From: Bacillota bacterium
GTDB taxonomy: Bacteria > Bacillota > Clostridia > Christensenellales > Aristaeellaceae
Length of the DNA stretch: 12,414 bases
Reading direction: 5' to 3'
Assembly: GCA_023391725.1 (NCBI GenBank)
Contig: JAEWAH010000152.1
Location: 1 to 12,414 of the forward strand
Of this stretch, positions 1 through 5,458 are shown in pieces. A model generated the notes under the pieces. The model made no database searches. It had not been told where the DNA came from and saw only the letters and a list, made by a program, of their open reading frames with translations. The position numbers and the translations under genes are program-made. How positions within the stretch are numbered: position 1 is the first letter of the stretch; each line of letters begins with the position of its first letter.

Positions 1-253
1 GCGTGCCACGGAAAACTTCAATGTAAATGCCCAGCAAAAAGGACAGACCCATCACGGGAACCTTTTTGTACCATGCATCCTTGGGCTTTACGGGAATGGT
101 ACGCAAAATGGCAACAAAAAGACCGATCACAAAGCCAATGATGGTTCCGGTGAGCGCGACCAATAACGTATTTTTGGTTCCTGCCCAGAACAAGGGGCCA
201 TATTTTTGCAAAATAAACAGCACCCAGTCAAAGAAATTGTCGGTGGTGGGCAT
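1..253 (-). CDS. Polar amino acid (probably lysine) ABC transporter permease, N-terminal part
   Basis: This is the membrane component of a polar amino acid importer of the HisM/GlnP type, cut by the window edge; 84 codons are visible. The translation starts MPTTDNFFDW. It has a hydrophobic segment at about residues 28-48 that follows the family pattern WAGTKNTLLVAL, and it ends at the family motif EVFRGT (residues 79-84), which is EVFRGTP in complete members. The start is fixed by AGGAGTGA seven bases before the ATG. The gene lies 105 bp behind the solute-binding protein on the same strand, with a strong hairpin in the gap. It is expected to be read from the same lysine-riboswitch-controlled promoter. 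The EAA loop that contacts the ATPase lies outside the window. Family assignment is firm; lysine specificity is inferred only from the upstream riboswitch. Confidence 0.88.
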   Translation of the reverse strand, partial: MPTTDNFFDWVLFILQKYGPLFWAGTKNTLLVALTGTIIGFVIGLFVAILRTIPVKPKDAWYKKVPVMGLSFLLGIYIEVFRGT

Positions 254-300
254 CAAGTTCACTCCTTGCAGGCAATGGGAAAACGTAAAACGGATGGAAA

Positions 301-339
301 GGGAACGGAAGCAGGCGGGAAGCCTTACAGTCCGTTCCC
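301..339 (-). promoter_or_regulatory. Intercistronic hairpin between binding protein and permease
   Basis: Perfect 9-base inverted repeat (GGGAACGGA / TCCGTTCCC) with a second inner stem (AGGC / GCCT), in the gap between the binding-protein stop and the permease start. It is followed by a T-containing but not T-rich stretch. Stem-loops at this place in ABC operons often protect the binding-protein mRNA or partly terminate transcription, giving more binding protein than permease. That role is inference here. Confidence 0.6.
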
Positions 340-358
340 CATGAACAACCGTGAAAGA

Positions 359-1168
359 TTATTTTTGCGTGAGGGGCTGGCGCATGGTGGCATCCAGCAT
401 CAGCTGCAGGCGGGTGGCTTCGTCCAGGCCGGCCAAAATTTTGTTGATATCGGCGGTCAGTGTGCTGCCCTTCTTGAGGCCAACTGCGATTGCCACATCA
501 TCCGGAGAGGTTTGAAACCCTTTGTCTTGGTCAAAGAGAACGTAGCAAAGGTCGGGGTTGGCCATCACATCCGCTTCCGCGCCGGGACGCTCTGCGATAT
601 AGCCATCCACAAATCCGCTGCTCACAGCCACGATCATGGCGGGGAAGCTTTCCATGGCAGTAGCCTTCACAACGCCAGGGATCTGGTCGATCACCGTGTA
701 ATGGAAGGTGCCGAGTTGCCCGGTAATGTTGGCGCCAGTCAAATCTGCAAGAGACTTTGCGCTGGCAAACTTGCTGTCCTTCTTGACCACCACAACAAGC
801 TCGCTGGAGTAGTAGAGCGCGGAAAAGTCCAGCTTGGGCTTGCGCTCCGCCGTGGGGCTCATGCCGGCGATGATGGCGTCAATCATGCCGCTATCCACGC
901 CCATGGGCAGGCCGTCCCACTCGGTCTTCACAATGACAAGCTCCTTGCCAAGGCCTTCGGCAATTTTCTTGGCGATCTGCACATCGTAGCCATCAGCATA
1001 GCCAATACCGCCTTCAATGGGCGCGGTAAACTCATTGGCTTCGGCTTGGGTCCAGTTGAAAGGGGCATAGTTGCATTCCATGCCGACGCGCAACGTGCCC
1101 TCTGCCACGGCAGAGCCCAGGGTTAGGATCATCAGGAGGGCAAGAAACAAGGAAACAGTTTTTTTCAT
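359..1168 (-). CDS. Polar amino acid ABC transporter substrate-binding protein, probably lysine
   Basis: A 269-residue SBP_bac_3 family protein that captures an amino acid outside the membrane and delivers it to the permease. The mature part opens with GTLRVGMECNYAPFNW, the usual first strand and ligand loop. It continues with YADGYDVQIAKKIAEGLGKE, WDGLPMGVDSGMIDAIIAGMS and the DFSALYYSSELVVVV hinge region. The start is the ATG at 1168, with GGAGGA seven bases upstream; an upstream in-frame ATG at 1243 falls inside the terminator hairpin and is rejected. Residues 1-22 are a Sec signal peptide (MKKTVSLFLALLMILTLGSAVAEG) with an AVA-E type cleavage site. No lipobox cysteine follows, which is unusual for a Gram-positive binding protein. 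The L-box riboswitch upstream points to lysine as ligand. Confidence 0.9.
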   Translation of the reverse strand: MKKTVSLFLALLMILTLGSAVAEGTLRVGMECNYAPFNWTQAEANEFTAPIEGGIGYADGYDVQIAKKIAEGLGKELVIVKTEWDGLPMGVDSGMIDAIIAGMSPTAERKPKLDFSALYYSSELVVVVKKDSKFASAKSLADLTGANITGQLGTFHYTVIDQIPGVVKATAMESFPAMIVAVSSGFVDGYIAERPGAEADVMANPDLCYVLFDQDKGFQTSPDDVAIAVGLKKGSTLTADINKILAGLDEATRLQLMLDATMRQPLTQK

Positions 1169-1195
1169 AGTAGATTCCTCCATTTCATAATACAG

Positions 1196-1234
1196 AAAAA
1201 AAGCAGCGGCTGCGGCTATGCGCAATCGCTGCTT
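1196..1234 (-). terminator. Intrinsic terminator of the lysine riboswitch expression platform
   Basis: The outer stem is AAGCAGCG / CGCTGCTT and the inner stem TTGCG / CGCAG, followed by seven T residues. It stands between the L-box aptamer and the binding-protein ribosome site, the normal place for a transcription-off platform. Its CATAGCCGC segment could instead pair with GCGCTAT at the 3' side of the aptamer P1 stem, which would be a plausible antiterminator. Confidence 0.85.
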
Positions 1235-1260
1235 CCATCTCATCTAATGATAAAAGCGGT

Positions 1261-1432
1261 CGAATAGCGCTCCACGGAAAACCGTGACAGTTGGCGAAAT
1301 ATTCTTCCGTCAACCAACGAAAGGACTTCAACGGGTCCTTTCATTTCGGCGGCAATCCCTTTCTTCCTGCTGTCAACGCCTGTTGAAGACTATAGCAGGG
1401 GTACTCTTGATTGACCGCTCCTCTATTCTATC
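1261..1432 (-). ncRNA. Lysine riboswitch (L box) aptamer
   Basis: The conserved L-box core elements appear in order: AGAGGAGCG, then CAAGAGTA at 1409-1402, GAAAGGG followed by GCCGCCGAAA, and finally CTGTCACGG/CCGTGGAGCGCTAT. Closing stem P1 pairs GAATAG with CTATTC. A CCTGC/GCAGG stem, an AAAGGAC/GTCCTTT stem and a CACGG/CCGTG stem match the helices of the five-way junction. About 172 nt is the usual length. Known family behaviour is that bound lysine stabilises P1 and allows the downstream terminator to form, so the transporter is off when lysine is plentiful. Matching is by eye to the known consensus. Confidence 0.93.
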
Positions 1433-1468
1433 GGAGCCATGGTTTCCCATCGCCCGATTTCAATTCTT

Positions 1469-1496
1469 ATTGTACAAGGTTTATGGCCAGTGTCAA
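1469..1496 (-). promoter_or_regulatory. Sigma-A promoter of the lysine-regulated transporter
   Basis: Perfect -35 TTGACA at 1496-1491, 16-bp spacer, -10 TACAAT at 1474-1469. A start near 1462 would give a leader of about 290 nt holding the aptamer and terminator. Confidence 0.85.
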
Positions 1497-1517
1497 GGGT
1501 AAAAATAAAAGAATTTT

Positions 1518-1605
1518 GGTACTTGCTCCCAGGGCAGCCGCATTTTTGGATTCGCCATGCCGTACGACCTTAAGTCAAGCTTATGGTTTGGGTGGTTTCA
1601 TGCCG
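1518..1605 (-). pseudogene. Decayed partial tmRNA copy (internal pseudoknot region)
   Basis: This segment resembles the 3' pseudoknot region of the real tmRNA (about 1763-1852), on the same strand and in the same order. Aligned by hand, the best 59 columns have about 43 identities, including the shared blocks GGATTC and TGCCGTACG (plus-strand reading). It has no T-arm, no CCA end and no 5' half, so it cannot act as a tmRNA. It lies between the ssrA terminator and the transporter promoter. The likely reading is an old duplication or recombination product of ssrA. The alternative is chance resemblance helped by shared hairpin composition. Confidence 0.5.
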
Positions 1606-1631
1606 TTTTTTATTGTGCTGTGTGTTTTGAT

Positions 1632-1670
1632 AAAAAAAATCGAGAATCCATCTGGATCAAGCGGCTTCTC
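1632..1670 (-). terminator. Probable terminator behind ssrA
   Basis: On the minus strand GAGA pairs with TCTC and ATCC with GGAT (one bulge on the 5' side), followed by a run of eight T residues. It stands about 45 bases past the tmRNA 3' end. The bulge makes the stem imperfect, but the T tract and position fit. Confidence 0.6.
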
Positions 1671-1714
1671 AAAAAAATGAAGCTTTTTGATACAAACTTT
1701 TTCTCGAAAAAATT

Positions 1715-2061
1715 TGGTGGAGGTGAGGGGAGTTGAACCCCTGTCCGAAAGCTCGCTGATATGGTTTTCTCCGAGCGCATCCCGGGTTTTAGGATTCCCC
1801 CTGCCGTACGCCCCCGGGCGGGCTTACGGTTTCGGTAGCTTCATCAATGCCGGCTTCGTCACAAAGCTTGAACGGGCCCGTGCCCCGCGATAATGACGCC
1901 GGGCTCCGCACTCGCGGGAGATGCGGTCCGACGTCGCGGCAATAGGCCGCGAAAGCTAGTTTGTTGTTGTCAGTTATTGTTTTTCCCCGTTTTAACGTGG
2001 CCAGGGTCCACGGCTCGCTTACCATACCCTCGACAACCCCCGTCGAAACCGGTACACCCCC
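1715..2061 (-). ncRNA. ssrA: Transfer-messenger RNA (tmRNA)
   Basis: A one-piece tmRNA of 347 nt that rescues stalled ribosomes with SmpB. The 5' end GGGGGTGTACCGGTTTCGAC and the 3' end, with T-arm AGGGGTTCAACTCCCCT and encoded CCA, pair into an acceptor stem. The third pair is G-U, the alanine identity mark. PK1 is visible (CCGTGG...CCACG...ACGG), then the tag region coding TDNNKLAFAA, then helix P5 (CCGCGA pairing with TCGCGG) and further pseudoknots. Oddity: the two alanine codons GCG GCC are followed by TAT TGC, not by a stop, and this frame stays open until near 1789. A single A after GCCTA would restore TAA. The gene begins 12 nt after the smpB stop and shows no clear promoter of its own, so co-transcription and 5' processing are likely. 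Confidence 0.95.
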
Positions 2062-2073
2062 ATGAAAATTGGG

Positions 2074-2550
2074 CTATTCGCCCCTGTTGCTGCGGCTGCT
2101 CAGGGCCCGCTGGATATCGCGCCTTGCGTCCCTGTCGGCCTCGTCGTCGCGCTTGTCGTGCAGTTGCTTGCCCTTGCACAGCCCCAGTTCCAGCTTCATC
2201 CGCCCGTCTTTCAGGTAGATTTGAAGGGGTACAAGGGCATACCCCTGACGCTGCACCAGGCCGGAGAGTTTGCGGATCTCGCTCTTGTGCAGGAGCAGCT
2301 TTTTGGGCCGCAGAGGATCATGGTTGAAGATGCTGCCCTGTTCGTAGGGGCTAATGTGCATCCCTTCCACAAAGATCTCCTGGCCCCGCGCCATGGCGTA
2401 GCTCTCCTTGAGGTTGACCCGGCCCAGGCGGATGCTTTTCACTTCCGTGCCCTGCAGGCACAATCCGCATTCGTAAGCTTCCTCCACAAAGTAATTGTGG
2501 TAGGCACTCCGATTTTGAGCCACGGGCTTGATGCCCTTCATGCGCGGCAC
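2074..2550 (-). CDS. smpB: SsrA-binding protein SmpB
   Basis: A 158-residue partner of tmRNA that places it in the A site of stalled ribosomes. Family motifs are plain: AQNRSAYHNYFVEEAYECGLCLQ at the N-terminus (the usual N-x-x-A-x-H-x-Y pattern), GTEVKSIRLGRVNLKESYA, HISPYEQG, and a basic C-terminal tail with GKQLHDKRDDEADRDARRDI that folds into a helix in the mRNA channel. The start is taken as GTG at 2550, with GAGGAGG seven bases upstream. The ATG three codons downstream would have too long a spacing. The last codons form a small GGGC/GCCC hairpin just before the tmRNA. smpB diverges from proA and shares its -35 element. Confidence 0.95.
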   Translation of the reverse strand: MPRMKGIKPVAQNRSAYHNYFVEEAYECGLCLQGTEVKSIRLGRVNLKESYAMARGQEIFVEGMHISPYEQGSIFNHDPLRPKKLLLHKSEIRKLSGLVQRQGYALVPLQIYLKDGRMKLELGLCKGKQLHDKRDDEADRDARRDIQRALSSRSNRGE

Positions 2551-2584
2551 ACAAACCCCTCCTCGTCACCGCCTGTAGCAATGT

Positions 2585-2613
2585 ATTATACCACGGCGGC
2601 CGCCTGATTGCAA
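2585..2613 (-). promoter_or_regulatory. smpB promoter sharing its -35 with proA
   Basis: On the minus strand: -35 TTGCAA at 2613-2608, spacer of 17, -10 TATAAT at 2590-2585. TTGCAA is its own reverse complement, so the same six base pairs serve the divergent proA promoter. The spacer holds the perfect palindrome GGCGGCCGCC (2595-2604). Confidence 0.75.
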
Positions 2614-2636
2614 TTGATTGTTGTTTTGTTTATAAT
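2608..2636 (+). promoter_or_regulatory. proA promoter sharing its -35 with smpB
   Basis: -35 TTGCAA at 2608-2613, spacer of 17, -10 TATAAT at 2631-2636. This mirrors the smpB promoter exactly: same -35 base pairs, same spacer length, same -10 sequence. Confidence 0.75.
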
Positions 2637-2672
2637 GGAATGTAAACCAACGGGATAGGGGAGGCGCACTCC

Positions 2673-3971
2673 ATGCAGGATACAAGATCATTGGCTTTAT
2701 TGGCCCGGGAAGCATCCATCCCCCTTGCGGCATCGGATGCCGTTAAGCGGAACGAGACTTTGAAAGCCATGGCCCGCGCCCTTGAAAACCACTGGCCCTC
2801 GATCGAGGCGGCCAACCAGGCAGACATGCGCAAGGCGGAAGCTGAAGGTTTGGCGTCACCGCTGAAGAAGCGCCTCCTGTTTGACGAAAAAAAGCTGCAT
2901 GCGGTTCAACAGGGATTATTGGCACTTTCTGATTTGCCCGACCCCTTAGGCCACACCCAGCTTGCCCGGGAGTTGATGCCTGGGCTTGATATGTATCGTG
3001 TTTCATGCCCTATCGGCGTGGTGGGCGTGATTTTCGAAAGCCGACCGGACGCATTGGTCCAGATCGCTTCCCTGTGCCTGAAAAGCGGGAACGCCGTGCT
3101 GTTAAAAGGCGGGCGGGAGGCAGTGGGCACCAACCGCGCCTTGTTTGAGGCATTGGACGAGGCCGCCCGGGAGGCCGGTATGCCCGAAGGCTGGGCGGCC
3201 TTGCTGGAGACCCGGGAAGAAGTCCGAGACATGCTGAAGATGGACGACTGCATTGATCTCATCATCCCTCGGGGCAGCAACGAGTTCGTGCGCTATATTA
3301 TGGACAACAGCCGCATTCCCGTGCTGGGGCACGCGGACGGGCTTTGCCACGTGTATGTGGATTCTTCGGCGGATATCGATATGGCGGTCAAGGTGACGGT
3401 GGACGCCAAAACGCAGTACGTGGCGGTATGCAACGCAGCAGAAACGCTGCTGGTGCACAAGGATATCGCTCAAGCATTCCTGCCTGCCGCGGCGGCAGCG
3501 CTCAAAGAAAAGGGCGTGACCATCCGGGGCTGCGAAAGGACGCAAAAAATCGTCCCTTGCGAAGCGGCCACTGAAGAGGACTGGAAGACCGAATACCTTG
3601 ACTATATCTTCTCCGTCAAGATTGTAGATTCCCTGGAGGAAGCCATCCGGCATATCAACCATTACGGCTCGGGGCATACGGATACCATCCTGGCCCAGGA
3701 TATGCAGGCGGTGCGCACCTTCATGGCCCTGGTTGACAGCGCCGGGGTGTACCACAACTGCTCCACCCGCTTTGCCGATGGCTTCTGTTACGGCTTCGGG
3801 GCAGAGGTGGGCATCGCCACCGGCAAGCTCCACGCCCGGGGCCCTATGGGGCTGGAAGGACTCTGCTCCTACAAATACCTGCTCTTTGGCAGCGGCCAGA
3901 CGCTGGCGGACGTGCAGGCAGGGAAGACGCATTTCAGCCATCGGGATTTGAATCAAAAGGCGCCAACGTAA
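2673..3971 (+). CDS. proA: Glutamate-5-semialdehyde dehydrogenase (gamma-glutamyl phosphate reductase)
   Basis: This 432-residue enzyme performs the second step of proline synthesis, the NADPH-dependent reduction of gamma-glutamyl phosphate to glutamate-5-semialdehyde. It is an aldehyde-dehydrogenase-fold protein close to the usual length of about 415-430. Visible motifs are VIFESRPDALVQIASLCLKSGNAVLLKGG, the IDLIIPRGSNEFVRYI stretch, the active-site segment YVAVCNAAETLL with the probable nucleophile Cys253, and GFGAEVGIATGKLHARGPMGL near the C-terminus. The start ATG has GGGGAGG eight bases upstream. The gene is transcribed from the shared divergent promoter. The usual partner proB is not beside it: upstream is smpB in the other direction, and downstream is a copy of the tmRNA 3' end only 16 bp after the stop. 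Confidence 0.95.
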   Translation: MQDTRSLALLAREASIPLAASDAVKRNETLKAMARALENHWPSIEAANQADMRKAEAEGLASPLKKRLLFDEKKLHAVQQGLLALSDLPDPLGHTQLARELMPGLDMYRVSCPIGVVGVIFESRPDALVQIASLCLKSGNAVLLKGGREAVGTNRALFEALDEAAREAGMPEGWAALLETREEVRDMLKMDDCIDLIIPRGSNEFVRYIMDNSRIPVLGHADGLCHVYVDSSADIDMAVKVTVDAKTQYVAVCNAAETLLVHKDIAQAFLPAAAAALKEKGVTIRGCERTQKIVPCEAATEEDWKTEYLDYIFSVKIVDSLEEAIRHINHYGSGHTDTILAQDMQAVRTFMALVDSAGVYHNCSTRFADGFCYGFGAEVGIATGKLHARGPMGLEGLCSYKYLLFGSGQTLADVQAGKTHFSHRDLNQKAPT

Positions 3972-3987
3972 CGATGTAGGGGACTCT

Positions 3988-4034
3988 TATCAGCGAGATT
4001 ACGGACAGGGGTTCAACTCCCCTCGCCTCCACCA
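3988..4034 (+). repeat. Inverted 47-bp copy of the tmRNA 3' end (att-like)
   Basis: From TATCAGCGAG through the T-arm GGGGTTCAACTCCCC to CCTCCACCA, this matches the tmRNA 3' end (1761-1715, opposite strand) at 44 of 47 positions without gaps. The G-U-forming T of the acceptor is kept. There is no 5' half, so it is neither a tRNA nor a tmRNA. The 3' end of ssrA is a well-known integration site for phages and islands, and a partial 3' copy is the normal scar. Here the copy is inverted relative to the real gene. Confidence 0.85.
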
Positions 4035-4138
4035 GAATGATATTTAGCAAAGGACTTGAGCCCTTGTGGTTTGAGCCCTTTTGCTTTTGCTGCTTTTTAT
4101 GATAGAATAAAGATACCTTCTTGAAGGAGACTATTGAT
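4035..4138 (+). promoter_or_regulatory. AT-rich leader with promoter of the SseB-like gene
   Basis: A likely sigma-A promoter: TTGCTT at 4081-4086, 16-bp spacer, TAGAAT at 4103-4108. Before it stand two direct repeats of TTGAGCCCTT, separated by 5 bases. The outer segments GCAAAGG and CCCTTTTGC can form a weak bulged stem followed by T-rich sequence, a possible weak terminator for proA. Base composition drops clearly here compared with proA. Confidence 0.45.
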
Positions 4139-4567
4139 ATGAATATTTTCAGTAAGAAGAAAACAGAAACCTAAAACATTGATGGTATTTTTTTGCTTGA
4201 GCAACATGAAAAAGGTCTCCTTGATGATACTTCTTTCCTTAAAATTTTTGGCAACACAAAGGTTTTTTATTCGACACCTTATGGTGACCACAAGGATGGA
4301 AACAGCCGTTTGTTCATCCTGCCGGCTTCGGACAACACCGGGTATCTCCCTGTTTTTTCATCGCTTGAGAGGATAAAAGAGTTCTATGAAAAAGCGGGAA
4401 GATGTGCCTATATGATTATGGAAGGCACATTTTTGTCATTTCTTGAAACAACGAGCAAAATCAATGCGGAGGCGCCGGTGAAGATGGGCACAGTTATAGA
4501 CCCCGGATATTTTGGTGTTACTGTAAATGCAAACATGCTGGATACAGCGATTAATATTATAAGGTAA
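4139..4567 (+). pseudogene. SseB-family protein gene broken by an early stop codon
   Basis: An ATG at 4139 with a good ribosome site (GAAGGAG) opens a frame MNIFSKKKTET, then meets TAA at 4172-4174. The same frame continues for 130 more codons to 4567. The continuation resembles the SseB N-terminal domain of Gram-positive proteins: short strands such as KVFYSTP, a LFILPA strand, the characteristic LPVFSSLERIKEF motif, and VIDPGYFGVTV near the end. Undamaged it would be about 142 residues. A weak TTG at 4193 could restart translation but has no ribosome site. Codon use and composition are much more AT-rich than in neighbouring genes, and the gene directly follows the tmRNA-end repeat, so acquisition by transfer is likely. 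The family call is moderate; a sequencing error cannot be excluded. Confidence 0.6.
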
Positions 4568-4648
4568 TTCTAAAGCCTCCTATGAAATTGATCATCATAT
4601 CCCGCGCTTTATAAGCTCCTAAACACAAACGCAATCAATAGCCGTGCC

Positions 4649-5389
4649 TCAAAACAGCAGCCTCACCGCCGCAATGATGGTCATGCCAATCACCAGGTAC
4701 CTAAACGGCTTCTCGTTGATCCTCTTCACGATCACGGCGCCAAGCACGGCCCCCAGCGCCACGGCGGGGATCAACATGGCGGCCAGTACGGCGTTGTTCA
4801 GCGATATATTGTGCCACACGAATACCTGAAGGGGGACCTTCAGGGCATTGATGATCAAAAAGAACCAGGCGTATGTGCCAAGAAAGCTGTTTTTTTGGTA
4901 ACCCATCGCCACCAGATAGATGCTCATGATAGGCCCGGCGGCGTTCCCGATCATGGTGGTAAACCCAGCCGCTATCCCCGCCACAACGTAGATCCATGTT
5001 TTTTGAGGAACCGTAAAGCCGCTGCCTTTAGTCTCGATCCAAATCAAAATAGCCACGCAGATCATCACCGATACAGCAATGATCATTTTGAACTGTTTAT
5101 CGTTGACGTAATTACCTACAATGACGCCGATAATCAGCCCAACGACCGCCCATACAAGCAGCCGCCTGATGGCGTTCCACTGGGCGTGCTGCCTGTAATA
5201 GGTCACCGCGAAGATATCGCCGGTGAGCAAAATGGGCAGCAATATCCCTGTGGATTCTTTTCCGCCAAATATGGAGGCCATGAGCGGAATGATGATGGTC
5301 ATGACTCCGCTGAAACCCATTTTTGAAAACCCTACGAAGAATGCCGCTACGATAACCCAACCCCATTGCGCCATAGATAAATCAAACAT
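4649..5389 (-). CDS. TauE/SafE family membrane permease (putative sulfite/organosulfonate exporter)
   Basis: A 246-residue hydrophobic protein with about seven or eight membrane segments in the two-part TauE/SafE (DUF81) pattern. Each half begins with a glycine-rich helix: FFVGFSKMGFSGVMTIIIPLMA near residue 16 and VAGIAAGFTTMIGNAAGPIMSIYL near residue 138. Members move anions across the cell membrane, including sulfite, sulfoacetate and other organosulfur or carboxylate compounds; the substrate here cannot be read from sequence. The ATG at 5389 is chosen because the protein then starts right before the first membrane helix (MFDLSMAQWGW). A TTG at 5458 would add 23 charged residues and overlap the upstream stop. 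The ribosome site at 5389 is weak. It lies 65 bp behind the zinc-ribbon gene. Confidence 0.85.
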   Translation of the reverse strand: MFDLSMAQWGWVIVAAFFVGFSKMGFSGVMTIIIPLMASIFGGKESTGILLPILLTGDIFAVTYYRQHAQWNAIRRLLVWAVVGLIIGVIVGNYVNDKQFKMIIAVSVMICVAILIWIETKGSGFTVPQKTWIYVVAGIAAGFTTMIGNAAGPIMSIYLVAMGYQKNSFLGTYAWFFLIINALKVPLQVFVWHNISLNNAVLAAMLIPAVALGAVLGAVIVKRINEKPFRYLVIGMTIIAAVRLLF

Positions 5390-5430
5390 AATCTTTTGTT
5401 CACTGGCTTTCCATTTATCATTTCGGCGCC

Positions 5431-5458
5431 TTTGTACAAGGCACCGAGTACTGCTCAA
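5431..5458 (-). promoter_or_regulatory. Possible promoter of the TauE/SafE gene
   Basis: TTGAGC at 5458-5453, 16-bp spacer, TACAAA at 5436-5431. The -35 overlaps the stop codon of the preceding gene. It is a moderate match only; read-through from the zinc-ribbon gene is equally possible. Confidence 0.35.

Noticed and set aside
206..1126. Long plus-strand open frame opposite the binding protein
   Set aside because: It is antisense to a clear SBP_bac_3 gene, with His/Gly-rich composition typical of a shadow frame and no domain.
1196..1460. T-box leader upstream of the amino acid transporter
   Set aside because: There is no TGGNACCGCG antiterminator motif; the core motifs are those of the lysine riboswitch.
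1789..2025. A 78-codon minus-strand open frame
   Set aside because: It lies wholly inside ssrA and is the tag frame running on; the structure around it is RNA, with no independent ribosome site.
3102..3956. Long minus-strand open frame opposite proA
   Set aside because: Antisense shadow of a well-supported enzyme; no ribosome site or recognisable domain.
3988..4034. A tRNA gene
   Set aside because: Only a T-arm and acceptor 3' strand are present; there is no D-arm, anticodon arm or 5' acceptor strand, and it aligns with ssrA.
4172..4174. Recoding of the stop in the SseB-like gene
   Set aside because: The codon is TAA, which is not used for selenocysteine or pyrrolysine, and no recoding structure is apparent.
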